62,140 nt of DNA, taken from positions 1 through 62,140 of the forward strand of contig JAUGWO010000301.1 in the NCBI GenBank assembly GCA_049724395.1, written 5' to 3'. This stretch comes from Spongospora subterranea f. sp. subterranea (lineage: Eukaryota > Endomyxa: Phytomyxea > Phytomyxea > Plasmodiophorida). Below are positions 1 through 10,872 of the stretch, one piece after another; the stretch's first letter is position 1, and every line of letters starts with the position of its first letter. The position numbers and the translations under genes were made by a program. The notes under the pieces were generated by a model. That model was not told the DNA's origin and searched no databases. It saw only the letters and a list, made by a program, of their open reading frames with translations.

Positions 1-58
1 GAGGGAGTATTTAGTTGACTCTTGAAACAATTATTTACGGGTTGCATGAAGTTGCTAT

Positions 59-1644
59 CAGAGGTGAGCACCGGGCCCCGGTGACCCGGGTCAACCCTGA
101 CCCAACCCGGCCCGGTCCGGGTTGGGTTGGGTTCCGGGTTGGCCTTTTTCAGCAAACCGGGTTCCGGGGTGGGTTCGGGTTGGTGGTTTTGAGGGCATCC
201 CGGGCCGGGTTGGGTCCAGTTTGAGGTGGCTCAACCCGGTTTTATATATACATTATAGTGTACAATATATGATATGTAGTAGTAGACTAGTAGTACAGTT
301 TTTACATAGTGTAAAGTGTTCACTGTAAAGTGTTCACTGTCACTGCACCGTTCGCCGTTCGGCCGCTTCTCCGGAGTACGGAATGCGGTCGCGGAGTCTG
401 TGCGTGCGTGTGCGACTGTGCGGACTAGTCATTAGTCAATGAGGGCATCCTATCCAATCGGACCTATCCTATCATTCTTAATCATTCCTATAAAATCCGT
501 GTCCTGTTAGGGTTTTCTGCAGCTGGCCATGCTGAGAGAGGAACTGGAAAAGCTACTGGCTTCTGAAGAAAGCGAATGCCAATATATGATCGTCAAGAGC
601 AAAAAACGAGCCGACTGTTGGAAACAGTTTGGTGAGGTTGTTGCCAAGTCGGACCTATCGGCCGTACGTCTCGAACCCGATTCGATCGCCGTAGCGTGCC
701 TGTCCTGTCAACAAGTATACGCATATCATCACACGCGCACCGGCTCGTCATCGTTGAATCGACACATCTGTTCTAAGCCCGAATCCAGTGCACAACAGGA
801 TATTCGCTCAATGATCAAGTCATCGTCCTCGAATTCTCGCGTCACTACACAGCAAAAAAAGACAATGACTTCCATGTTGGCATTGATGTGCTGTACTGAT
901 CTAAGACCATTTCAGATTGTGGAAGGTGCTGGGTTCCGATCAGTTATCCAGCAGGCACTAAACATAGGTGTCGCTTCTAAATTTGCTTTGGAAGCTGACG
1001 ACGTTCTCTGTCATCGAACAACAATTAGCCGCCATATAGATTCCATGGCGGAATCAAAACGGCAACTGTTAAAGGAGCGGCTAGCGAATCATTTTTCCGA
1101 TGACGTTTTTGCGGCATTCACGTTGGATTTGTGGACGGATGACTATCGAAAGTTTTGCTATTTGTCAGTAACTGTTCATTTCGTCAATGAGGTGTTCCAA
1201 TTAGAGGCTAGAACCCTTAGCGTCAAACGGTTTGAGAAACAATCTCATACAGCTGTTCTGGTTCTGTCAGCATTCCGATCCGTTCTAGAATCGTTTATGT
1301 GCGTTGACCCGACCCGCTGCGTTGTGGTTTCGGACAATGGGTCCAATATGGCGGGTTCTGAGGGAATCTCAAGTATATACCAAAGACTGCCATGCAGCGA
1401 TCATAAGTTGGCCACAGTGGTTACTCGGGTGCTCAACAAAGCCAACAGGACAATTGATGGCAATCGCTGCGCGCCTTACTACAGGTTTATCGACAAGATT
1501 CCGTCTATTCTTGAACTTATCGAAAACTGTAAATCATTGGTGGCGTATGTTAAACACGCCGAAATTCAAGAAGAACTATCGCACTCCTTGAAACAGGAAA
1601 ATATGACACGATGGATAGTTCTTCTTGAATTTCGGCGTGTTTAA
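59..1644 (+). mobile_element. hAT-superfamily DNA transposon, 3' truncated
   Basis: The element appears to start at 59 with a hAT-like terminus (CAGAGGTGAGCACCGGGCC), preceded by GTTGCTAT, a candidate 8-bp target duplication. Positions 70-240 are packed with GGGTT/AACCC-type subterminal motifs such as CCGGGTTGGG, as in many hAT elements. A transposase frame follows. The right terminus is absent: the transposase stops shortly after its CxxH region and the DNA turns back on itself in a 95-bp inverted repeat. Satellite-like sequence lies on both sides (14-58 and from 1709), so the transposon probably inserted into the satellite. Confidence 0.8.
529..1644 (+). CDS. hAT transposase, N-terminal two thirds
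   Basis: The 371-residue frame carries a BED-type zinc finger near residues 55-85 (CLSCQQVY, then a histidine and ICSK). The hAT signature RPFQIVEGAGF comes next. The first catalytic aspartate lies in FTLDLWTDD and the second in VVVSDNGSNM. A CSDHKLATVV motif and the usual TRW stretch follow (here MTRWIVLLEFRRV). The C-terminal dimerisation (hATC) domain and the catalytic glutamate region are missing, because the last residues are read from the returning arm of the inverted repeat. It is therefore a defective autonomous-type copy. The open frame upstream suggests recent loss. Confidence 0.82.
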   Translation: MLREELEKLLASEESECQYMIVKSKKRADCWKQFGEVVAKSDLSAVRLEPDSIAVACLSCQQVYAYHHTRTGSSSLNRHICSKPESSAQQDIRSMIKSSSSNSRVTTQQKKTMTSMLALMCCTDLRPFQIVEGAGFRSVIQQALNIGVASKFALEADDVLCHRTTISRHIDSMAESKRQLLKERLANHFSDDVFAAFTLDLWTDDYRKFCYLSVTVHFVNEVFQLEARTLSVKRFEKQSHTAVLVLSAFRSVLESFMCVDPTRCVVVSDNGSNMAGSEGISSIYQRLPCSDHKLATVVTRVLNKANRTIDGNRCAPYYRFIDKIPSILELIENCKSLVAYVKHAEIQEELSHSLKQENMTRWIVLLEFRRV

Positions 1645-1708
1645 CATACGCCACCAATGATTTACAGTTTTCGATAAGTTCAAGAATAGACGGAATCTTG
1701 TCGATAAA
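1486..1708. repeat. 95-bp perfect inverted repeat (hairpin) in the hAT remnant
   Basis: Bases 1486-1580 and 1614-1708 are exact reverse complements by eye, separated by 33 bp. The left arm is transposase coding sequence (the IDKIPSILELIENC region). The right arm is the same sequence turned round. Perfect identity means the fold-back is recent or is a template-switch or assembly artefact. Confidence 0.9.
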
Positions 1709-2998
1709 CAATTCGTTCCAATCACTGGCACTAGGACTCTTACTGGCACTAGGACTCTTGTAACAGTCTTGTAACAATTAGTTGATATCACTGGCACTAT
1801 GACTCTTGTAACAGTCTTGTAACAATTAGTTGATATCACTGGCACTATGACTCTTGTAACAGTCTTGTAACAATTAGTTGATATCACTGGCACTATGACT
1901 CTTGTAACAGTCTTGTAACAATTAGTTGATATCACTGGCACTATGACTCTTGTAACAGTCTTGTAACAATTAGTTGATATCGCTGGCACTATGACTCTTG
2001 TAACAGTCTTGTAACAATTAGTTCCTATCACTGGCACTAGGACTCTTGTAACAGTCTTGTAACAATTATTTAGTTGCTATCTTGTAACAGTCTTGTAACA
2101 ATTAGTTGCTATCAATGGCACTAGGACTCTTGTAACAGTTCTGTAACAATTAGTTGCTATCACTGGCACTAGGACTCTTGTAACAATCTTGTAACAATTA
2201 GTTGCTATCACTGGCACTAGGACTCTTGTAACAGTTTTGAAACAATTCGTTCCTATCACTGGCACAGATTGCAAAGAGTCATTGTGCCAGTGATAGCAAT
2301 TAATTGTTACAAGACTGTTACAAGAGTCATAGTGCCACGAAGTGTTACAAGACTGTTGCAAAAGTCCTAGTGCCAGTGATAACAACTAATTGTTACAAGA
2401 CTGTTACAAGAGTCCTAGTGCCAGTGATAGCAACTAATTGTTACAAGACTGTTACAAGAGTCATAGTGCCAGTGATAGCAACTAATTGTTACAAGACTGT
2501 TACAAGAGTCATAGTGCCAGTGATAGCAACTAATTGTTACAAGACTGTTACAAGAATCATAGTGCCAGTGATAGCAACTAATTGTTACAAGACTGTTACA
2601 AGAATCATAGTGCCAGTGATAGCAACTAATTGTTACAAGACTGTTACAAGAGTCCTAGTGCCAGTGATAGCAACTAATTGTTACAAGACTGTTACAAGAG
2701 TCATAGTGCCAGTGATAGCAACTAATTGTTACAAGACTGTTACAAGAATCATAGTGCCAGTGATAGCAACTAATTGTTACAAGACTGTTACAAGAGTCCT
2801 AGTGCCAGTGATAGCAACTAATTGTTACAAGACTGTTACAAGAATCATAGTGCCAGTGATAGCAACTAATTGTTACAAGACTGTTACAAGAGTCCTAGTG
2901 CCAGTGATAGCAACTAATTGTTACAAGACTGTTACAAGAGTCCTAGTGCCAGTGATAGCAACTAATTGTTACAAGACTGTTACAAGAGTCCTACTACG
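1709..2998. repeat. 48-bp satellite in head-to-head inverted arrays
   Basis: About 11 copies of a 48-bp unit run forward over 1709-2266, and about 15 copies run in reverse complement over 2285-2998. They meet at a short spacer near 2267-2284. Each unit contains a doubled TTGTAACA motif and CACTGGCAC. Variants (atgact, aggact, gttgatat, gttgctat) are mixed, as expected from unequal exchange. Since 48 is a multiple of three, the array reads as a long open frame repeating a 16-residue peptide (VPVIATNCYKTVTR). I regard that as a by-product of the period. Confidence 0.92.
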
Positions 2999-3056
2999 AC
3001 ATCTATGCTTCCAACAGTGCAGTGACCACAGCGTCTACGATCGAAAAGCTATGTAG

Positions 3057-3834
3057 CGGTCGTTATTTGAACGTCTTTCAAAATCGTCGAACAAGTACCG
3101 AACAAGGCTCACAAAATTCTCCCATTATCGAGACTTATTAAGACTTATTTACAAAGTCACCATTAGCATGCTACCGCCGAAGTTGATCTTCTTGATGCAA
3201 AGGTCGTTTATTGTTCTCAGGAAAACATGAATCAACTGCTTCTGACGAATGACCAAACAGAGAACGGCACAATAAGTACTGTCATCATCACGCCGCTCAA
3301 CAGCTTAATGGGTGCCTGGGTTCTTGGATGCAAGTCGTCGCACATAATCTTCAGTTTTCTGAAAAAATCAGTCGTGAATCATCTCGTCCTGTGCCTTGAA
3401 ATTTCCCTTGGTAGTTGGAGTTTTCCAATGGCCATACGACCCCCAACTTCTCTCCTGACAAGGCATTCCGATTATACACCGAAAGGGATTCCTTGTGCCC
3501 ACACAATATGATGACGAAAAAGCTAAAGTCGACGCTGACCACTCCTACGTGTCACTGTTTTTTTTTTCGCTAACATGCCCACCTTAGCAACAATATACAG
3601 AATCCAAGTTTCAAAGACCATTATGCTGTAATTTGTGAAACAATCAAATTTATTGGTCATCAACATACCATCGGGCAACGTTTAGATTTTGAAGCTAAGT
3701 TGCATCCCGCAATGCAAACCGAAGACGTTCTTTTTGGGACCCCAAAGGCCTTTCTCCCATACTGCACCTTCGCAATTCGGCCTCGTGCCTATGCTCAACA
3801 GTTAGGGATGCTGGATAACGAAGGTTAAACCTGA
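3057..3834. other. No convincing gene
   Basis: Only short open frames of no recognisable family are seen, plus a T-rich run near 3560. The part from 3650 to 3834 may hold a last exon of the Sec14-like gene on the minus strand if the alternative intron there is used. Confidence 0.4.
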
Positions 3835-5206
3835 TCATAACTCGCTATGTAAAAATGTTGTATCTGATCCGCCAAGAAAATCAGGAAGACAGTCTCGGTC
3901 GATAATCTTGAGGAGTTCGTCTTCGTTCCCGTTTCTCGTTATTGAAATCTAATGTCATTTCTCGGTATATCAGATGTGTTGTAGAGCCCGTCTACCTTTT
4001 CGCTGGTTCTGGGCTCAACCCATGGCTTGATGACTCTCCAGATGGCAGAGAAAAGAAATGGGGCATTGACCACAAACATTCTATTAAGAGCCTCAGGATA
4101 GTACTTTTGATCAATTTCAGCGCAACTCTATAGAAAGTAAAAACGGGAGGAGACCATTTGTGGACAAGCAATACCTTGATGTACTGGTAAACATTTTTGC
4201 TAATATGTGATGAGTTAAGACCGTTTAAATCTACTATTGTAATTTGCTGGTCGATCAAACGACCGCATCGTGCTGATGCAGTGGGAAACCTACGAACGAT
4301 CACCAAGCATGAATCGTCATCAAGATACCATATTTACAATGTAGATCGTGAATATTCCATTAGTTGAACATGCAATTTGACAATTTGGTCTACGGTATCC
4401 ACAACCGATACAAGTTTCTGAACATCGATCAGACCGACACGCTCGATGTAAACTGGATAACCGTTTTTAGAGAATTTGTGAAATCCATGAGGATAGACTG
4501 CTTTCGCTCTGGATTAGTTTAGCAATTTAGAAAATCACCCAAGAGAAAAAGTTCTTGAAGGCATAAAAAATTCCAGGATTATTTGTTATAATTAAGGTGC
4601 CAAGTAAATACTATAAAAATCAGGTCGAGCTGTGAAACCATGGTATTTAGTTAAGAAATCGGTTGTAACACACATTTCTTAATATGGTTAATGAATTGAG
4701 GGTTAATTTCGGAAAAATAGAAATTGACAAATATATGCTATTGAAAACCCCAGGAACCAGCACTCGATCGACGTACTGTTCCATCCATGGAAATTTCCAG
4801 CAGATAGCGTGATCAGTTCCGAAGTCCATACGCCATTTCAGAGTTGCCTGAAGCATATTTATCGCTTTAGATATATCGCCACATCGCGCTCGTAAATATC
4901 GTAATCTAGACAAACACATTACAACTTTCCCTATACCAAATACCAAGATGGCACTTACATAAATCGGTCATCAACGAGCGCATATCTAAGCAAAAGGGTG
5001 TTATTGTATTCTTTGATTAAATCAATGAACGCGCTGTCAAGTCTAAATGCAACAATCTGTTCAACCTGAACCTCCCTTGCATCAGCATTGGTGATTCAAA
5101 TTCGCCCAATGCCACTCGCCTCTTCTTGGGAAGCTGGGCTCTCGCTATCGTCATTCGGGCTCGGTGAAGCAGTTGTTGGATCCCATAACTTGATTGTGGA
5201 TTCCAT
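3835..5206 (-). CDS. Sec14-like CRAL-TRIO phosphatidylinositol/phosphatidylcholine transfer protein
   Basis: Seven exons on the minus strand join without a stop: 5206-5120, 5071-4959, 4905-4777, 4508-4338, 4289-4175, 4127-3996 and 3948-3835, giving about 286 residues. The N-terminal CRAL-TRIO-N helix region reads LRYLRARCGDISKAINML. The lipid-binding lobe shows YPHGFHKFSKNGYPVYIER, ITIVDLNGL, DQKYYPEALNRMFVVNAP and a final LLKIIDRDCLPDFLGGS. These are the standard landmarks of yeast Sec14 and its relatives, which exchange phospholipids between Golgi or endosomal membranes. The first intron appears to use a GC donor. Intron 3 (about 268 nt) is unusually long here; the others are 47-53 nt. An alternative last intron could replace the final residue by about 30 others. 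It is divergent from the gene at 5552. Confidence 0.9.
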
Positions 5207-5551
5207 CGAAATGTGTATTGTGAAGTTACCGGTCTAAACGATTCACATTAAGGGGCCACGCCAAAAACCCTCATTTTGCACGCGACAGTATTCAGAGTTA
5301 AATACTGTTTCGGTTTATGTGGAGCTGTCAAACTCAAAATGTACTTCCTCTGGCTTCTCGAACGCGCACGGCTTTCTTTTTGAACTACCAGTCGGAAGTG
5401 GACGCACACGCTGATGATGGAAGTTGCTGACAGGTACGACTTAGTTAGTTCAAAATAGTCCAAATTTGTGCGACTTATGTCTGCTGTTCTATTACTAGTA
5501 TTAACGTCATGTAAAATGAATCTACACAGTCAGTAGTGATAGAACGGCAGC

Positions 5552-6003
5552 ATGGTTGGACCTGACACAAACCTGGACACACTACAGGATTCCCACGCTT
5601 GTTTTGTGCACTTGTATGCTAGCCGACTATATAGCGGCATGCAGGCTCACCAGGGCCCTTGGTCCCAACAAGTCGAAATTATTGAGGTTTGTGCTACATA
5701 GAACAGGGATATTGGCGACTTTGTGATGACTGCATCCAGTTAGGCGCTGCTCGGATAGCGTTAATCAAACTTTACGTACAGCAGGCACTTTGCAGAGCTC
5801 TTCGGAAACGAAAATCAACAGAAGAATTCTACAGATGGATGAAGGGGCATAACGCTCATAAAGACCCAATTGAAATTCGTGTTAAAATACCTGACGGAGC
5901 ATTTTTGAAAAAAATTGGTTTCAACGTTTATTTTGTCGATTCAACATTTTTTATAGGTTTGCGTTGTATGATTTGGTGTTTATTTGACTCAATAGTAGTA
6001 TAA
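5552..6003 (+). CDS. Unknown two-exon protein, about 132 residues
   Basis: Exons 5552-5686 and 5740-6003 join in phase across a 53-nt intron (GAG|gtttgt ... catccag|TTAG). The product is mixed alpha, with a basic helix (QALCRALRKRKSTEEFYRWM) and a beta-like end (PIEIRVKIPDGAFLKKIG). A further 38-nt intron near 5920-5957 would also read open and give another C-terminus. I do not recognise the family. Coding status is supported by frame continuity across a typical intron. It shares an upstream region with the divergent Sec14-like gene. Confidence 0.5.
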
Positions 6004-6272
6004 AGTCATACTATGATTTCTTGATATGCATACGAATTATTGATCAAGACAGGTCAATTCATCGTCTTCAAGGTAATCGGAAATTCTAAACCATATAATA
6101 ATACAATTGTGCTGTGTGCAATGCGGTGGGTGGACGCACTTTATATCCAGTTACTTTTAGACTGTGCTGAAATCATTCCTCTTCAGTACGTAATGGGGTG
6201 TTGATGTGGTATTTCTTTCAAAGGAAGGACGCAGCAGAATCCTACGTCGGTGTTCTCTTCTAGGTTATAGCC

Positions 6273-7796
6273 ATGGACGATGGCGATTATGAAGGAAGTG
6301 TGGTCGAGTTAATGGTGTCGCCAATGGAAATGATCCGGCAAACCGAAGCAAATGCGAGAAACTCGGTAGAATTCGGCCTCTACACTTGTAAACGATTAGA
6401 GGGATTCGCTAAGCAGATTGCATCAGCATTCTCGAGCTTTTCGAGCCATCTTTATACAATTTGCGCAGAAGAACGCACCAGAACGAACAAGATCGCGCGC
6501 GATGCTGCTGTTGGGGCGACTGAACTTTGGGCCGTTTTGCAATCATTAACGATCAAAATCGCTGAATCCGAAGCTTCATCAGCAGCCGGTTTACTAGCAG
6601 ACTTTGTTCAACCGCTAGAAGAAATGCAGATCAGGTTGCTGGAACAGAAAAAAAGTCTAGATTCTTTGAAAAAAGATGCAATTGATGTCACTTCAATGGA
6701 AGTAATTGTTCGCAAAGAGAAGCGGCTTTGTTTGAAGGGGTTCAAATCGCTACAGGTACTGCACAAATCTTAAAATTTGAGGCTAGATTTTGACTTCGCT
6801 TTGCAGAATTCGGTGAAAGGGTTATCCACTGGTTCAGAAAACACATCTCGTGGAGTTTTTTCAAGAATGGCAAAGAGCCGTCTCGAGCGAGGAATCAATA
6901 AGAAAATCGTTGAAGTCCAAGAATTGTTCAAAAAATATGAACACACTATCAACACGTTCAACGATCAGCTAAAAGAATACGAAACGAAAATTCAAATCCC
7001 CGTTTTGTTAGAGCTAAATCAATTGGAAGACAAACGCATGCAGTTACTCAACCAATGCGCCAAACAATTACGATCGTATCTATGCAATATTATGGACTCG
7101 GATAATGCCACATCCCTCCTGGTGGACAATGTTGTAAATTCGTTGGAACGCGGCCAAGCTAATGCTCAACGTAATGTTTTCGGTACAAAACACAAACTCT
7201 GCTTTTCTTATGACCTTCCATGCCGTCCACAAGCGTTCGATGAGCATTCATGGCCTGGATGCTCATATCAGTTTTGGAACTCGGCATGTCAAACATCAAA
7301 AACAAAGTCTGACGAAAACCGCTGCAATTCGTTTAGCAGGACTGTTCTTTCTGAAGGAATGGAATCCGATGAATCCTTGGAGCACGTGCATGAAACCCTA
7401 ACAACTGATGACAACGACTTTGAGCCTGCACCAAAACTAAGTACATTCGAATTCATTCACCCTAAAATCGCTTCTACATCCAATTCCGAAGGTGATTTGA
7501 GATTTGTATCAAATTCATCGAAAGCGCTTCCTTTTACAACGGGAAATGTTTCTTCCAGTGGACGCATACCTTCCGATACGTTCAACCAGAAGTTGCAATT
7601 GCTGGAAACAGTATTAAGCAAACCTGGACAGCGCCGGCCTAGTGCATTGATGCAACCAATATCTGGGATACCCGTAATCAAAAAGCAGGAATTGCCAACT
7701 GAATCAAGTTCTGACCTTTCCCATGCGACGTTGACGCGTCCAGCTGTGGCTAAATATAGGCGAAGACGCCAAGGAGATGCAGCAACAATCGGATAG
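6273..7796 (+). CDS. F-BAR-like coiled-coil protein with disordered tail
   Basis: Exons 6273-6755 and 6807-7796 join in phase (51-nt intron, CTACAG|gtactg ... ttgcag|AATTCG), giving about 490 residues. Residues 30-300 are long amphipathic helices. An early GLYTCKRLEGFAKQIASAFS stretch is followed by regularly spaced hydrophobics, much like an F-BAR membrane-bending dimer. The C-terminal 180 residues are Ser/Thr/Pro-rich and end in a basic run (KYRRRRQGD). No SH3 domain is seen. If correct, it would act at the plasma membrane with actin or endocytic partners. The F-BAR assignment rests on overall pattern, not a unique motif. AATAAA occurs at 7946, and the La gene converges from the other side. 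Confidence 0.5.
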
Positions 7797-7998
7797 GTCG
7801 GCTATACTTTTTAAATAAGCTACTACCCATACTGCTTCTCTCGACTTTTCGCGAGAAAGATCATTAATTTGTACAAATTTTCCGAACCCTATTCCAATCA
7901 TATTTACGGGGTCAACCCGCTCTAGGTTGAATTGAAAGAACTTGTAATAAATAACAAACCATAAAATTCAAAGATGCAATATTGTGTATAATGAAATA

Positions 7999-9153
7999 TC
8001 AACTAGCTTCTGCCATGGGTTCGCTCACAGTCTTTACTTTCTTTTCGGAGGCTGACTGCTCAGAACTTCTGGAGCGCTTGTTGTTGCCAGAACGGCCGCG
8101 CTGGCCGCGGCCAAGCGCTGCACGTTGCGCTATCTCGGTATTGACTCGCGTCCAGTAAGCAGTTTGCTCTTCATCATCGAGGATTCGGGCAGACAGGACG
8201 TTGTCACCGAATTTGACTTCGCCTTCGGCAACCTTAGCCGTTACATTGGTGGCAATTTCGGCACTGGCAAAACGAATCGTTGCAAATTCGGCAGCGCCGA
8301 AAAAATCGATGTATTTCACTTGGCCAATCTCTGAAAACAATGAGTGCAGGTCCGGTTTGGTGGCGCCTTCCAGATTTCCGGTAATGCGAACCAATCGTCC
8401 GGCCTCATGCACAGCCTCTTCAGTCTGAGTTGTGGGGGCAGCTTTAGCCCCCTTTTTATCAGCCTTACGAAGCACGGTGGTCCATTCTTTCCAGTCAGCG
8501 AATTTCAAAGCGTACATCGGCTTGCTCTTCTTCTCACCGTCTTCGGCAGGTGTTTCTGCTTCGGCAGGTTTATCCGCTTCGGCCTGACCTTCGATAACGC
8601 TGGGAGAAGCATCCGCTTCTTCTGAAGCCACTCCATCAGCTTTCTCCTGTGTGGCAGGCTTTCTAGGAATAGCGGCCACCAGCTTCTCAACAGCTTCTGG
8701 AGTTGTGAACTCAGCGAAAGCAAAACCGCGGTGACGCCTCTCAGTGGTGTCCTTGGGCTTCGGGATGTTAACGAGGTTCACTTGCCCGAATTCCGAAAGG
8801 AATTCAGTTAAGGATTCGATGGTGGCATCCTCAGGAATTCTGTTCAAATAAGCTGTGCATGCCTTCACCTCGTCACCGGCAACCGCTGATGAATCAAATG
8901 GATTGACACGCAAAACCGAAGCCTTGTCTTCACTCAATTTCAACGACTTTGATTTGGAAATGGCCTCAGCGACGACGTTGGCATCAGTGGTGATCGCCTT
9001 TAATCGGTTGAACGTCAGTAGAACCTCGATTGGGACTGACCCATCGGGGCTGTCCTTCAACTTCTGCGACAGGAATTTGTCCCGGCGAAGATTAGAATCG
9101 CTGAAATAGAACTCGAGCTGGCGGGAGATTTGAGCACCTGTCGAAGCAGTCAT
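7999..9153 (-). CDS. La autoantigen homologue (LARP3), RNA 3'-end binding protein
   Basis: A single-exon frame of about 384 residues. An N-terminal La motif (QISRQLEFYFSDSNLRRDKF ... VPIEVLLTFNRLKAIT) is followed by RRM1, with RNP-type strands TAYLNRIPEDAT and RHRGFAFAEF. An acidic/Ala-Glu linker comes next, then a second RRM (RLVRITGNL, ATIRFASAE) and a basic tail rich in Arg/Lys/Ser (GQRGRSGNNKRSRSS) suited to nuclear localisation. La binds the UUU-OH ends of new RNA polymerase III transcripts and protects tRNA and other precursors. I chose the ATG at 9153 (MTASTGAQ) because the family begins just before the La motif; an in-frame ATG at 9174 would add seven hydrophobic residues. No intron is needed, unlike most neighbours. 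Confidence 0.93.
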   Translation of the reverse strand: MTASTGAQISRQLEFYFSDSNLRRDKFLSQKLKDSPDGSVPIEVLLTFNRLKAITTDANVVAEAISKSKSLKLSEDKASVLRVNPFDSSAVAGDEVKACTAYLNRIPEDATIESLTEFLSEFGQVNLVNIPKPKDTTERRHRGFAFAEFTTPEAVEKLVAAIPRKPATQEKADGVASEEADASPSVIEGQAEADKPAEAETPAEDGEKKSKPMYALKFADWKEWTTVLRKADKKGAKAAPTTQTEEAVHEAGRLVRITGNLEGATKPDLHSLFSEIGQVKYIDFFGAAEFATIRFASAEIATNVTAKVAEGEVKFGDNVLSARILDDEEQTAYWTRVNTEIAQRAALGRGQRGRSGNNKRSRSSEQSASEKKVKTVSEPMAEAS

Positions 9154-9571
9154 GATGTTTATGATATGAATCACCGATCGATCGGTTCTCGTCTAATCTG
9201 GCGGACTTCGGACTTTCGGAATAAACACTGCGCTACTGGCTGAACTGCCCGGGTAAAGTAAACTGCGCAACTGGCTACAGGGAAAAGACGTCAGGAACAA
9301 AAAAAAACTCTACTTGACATTCCTTCAGAGCAGAATAATTTGCCAAAGTCATGGACGGAATAACTGTTGACATCCAATGCCTTCCACCAGTTGACATTGT
9401 TTTATGGCTAAGCTCTAATTGGAATTTTCTGCTGTTGTTTTGATGGTTGTGGTTTTGTAATGCGAAGACAATTCCCTGAATCTGCATAATGTACAAGACA
9501 ACAAAAAAATTGCAAAATAATTCAACACCTTCGCTGTGAACCGTAAGCTAGGTTGGCATTGTAGTGAGACA

Positions 9572-10596
9572 ATGCAAGATTTTAAGAGAAGTCGATCGTC
9601 AGTACGGTCGAGCTAGTTGGCCACCCTTTTTTGGTCACTATTCATGGTGTGCATATCGTCTGGAAAGTTCAAAGGGTCGTCGCAAGGTGAGCACTGGGGA
9701 AAATCTGTCTCGATCGTCCACAGTTGATTGGATCGATTTCAGCAGCAGTATGCGCCTTGAAGGCACTGCAGTCGCGGTTAGAACAACTAGAGTTAGAAAG
9801 AGAACGTGCATTTGAGGAATCGAGCGAATCGCAATGCCAGATCAATAAGGAAGTCGAAAACCTGCGCCATGAATATGAAAGAAAAATAGAGAATGAACGC
9901 GAAAACAACAAGCGTTTGCAAGCAGAAGTCAAAGCTGCGAAAGATGCATGTGATAAACAGAAAGCGCAAGTGGAAATGGATCAGGACGTGTTTCAGAAAC
10001 TGCGGGAACAGTTAGATGCAGCGTCTGAAGAATCAGCCAAACTTTCCTCGGAACTGGCACTCGCCAATGAATCCCTCAAGACACGGGAATTCCGACGAAT
10101 GGCAGTAAAATCGCTAACGAAAAAAGCAGGCAAGAACGTACGGCGACGACCCACATTAGTAGAGAAATTTCGTCAGACTTATGGGGGGGAGGCCGTTCCT
10201 TTTATTTTACCGAAGAGCAGTCACGCATCGCATTCGTTGACGGCGAATGTGCAGACAACGCTTCGTTCCAGCGTGCCGACCGACAATGCGGAAGATGGAA
10301 TCAGGTCGCTGCGAGCACATATCTCAAGCCTAACGTCAACGTCGACAAAACTGTTGACTGCTTTGGGGAAAAAGCCAAGTGTAAAAGCGTATCAGAAAAT
10401 CCTGAATCTGTTGACGTTGATTGATGCAGCCACCTCTCAATTGAACAATCTAGTTAGGGAGAAGAGGAAAATAGGGCTGAAGACCTCGAAAAGGGCATGC
10501 TCACCGAATTCGCAACGGGCGTATGATCGAAAATTAAGAATGCTGACTTTCCTCAGAGACTACAAAAAGGATTTATTCTGCAGCGGAGAAAGCTGA
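9572..10596 (+). CDS. Cep57/Ppc89-like centrosomal coiled-coil protein
   Basis: Exons 9572-9597, 9668-9686 and 9724-10596 join in frame (introns of 70 and 37 nt, the latter with donor AAG|gtgagc), giving about 305 residues. The start MQDFKRSRSSKGRRKL is basic. Then comes ALKALQSRLEQLELERERA, which closely resembles the N-terminal coiled-coil signature of Cep57 and fungal Ppc89-type spindle-pole proteins (ALK.LQ.K...LE.ER..A). A long Glu/Lys/Gln coiled coil runs to about residue 140. The C-terminal half is basic and helical, a possible microtubule-binding part. The first two small exons are inferred from splice phase. A poly(A) signal AATAAA lies at 10666. Confidence 0.55.
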
Positions 10597-10872
10597 TGAA
10601 ATGTCATGACGACAAAATACAGTACTCCCGTTAGCGAGGCAACTTAAATCGCCTTGAGTTTTAGTAATAAACTCCATAAAATGGTCAAGTTGTCAATCTT
10701 TTGTTGGTTCGAGTAACACTTGAGCGAATTCTGTCTTCAAATCCTCGGCTTTGTGTTGTTAACCATCGCGTCGTATGCCAAAAATGGGCATGATGACTGA
10801 TAGGTCCAAGACGATGTGTGAAAGCTTTCTTTGCGTCAATCGGTGTCGATATCTTGACGAGAACATCGAAAG

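Noticed and set aside
15-328. Gly/Pro-rich open frames near the window start
   Set aside because: They read through the GGGTT/AACCC subterminal motifs of the hAT element.
1709-2998. CRISPR-like array
   Set aside because: Units are contiguous with no unique spacers, inverted halfway, and the genome is eukaryotic.
2304-3056. A 250-residue open frame repeating VPVIATNCYKTVTR
   Set aside because: It follows from the 48-bp satellite period being divisible by three; the same holds on the opposite arm. No start context or unique sequence supports a gene.
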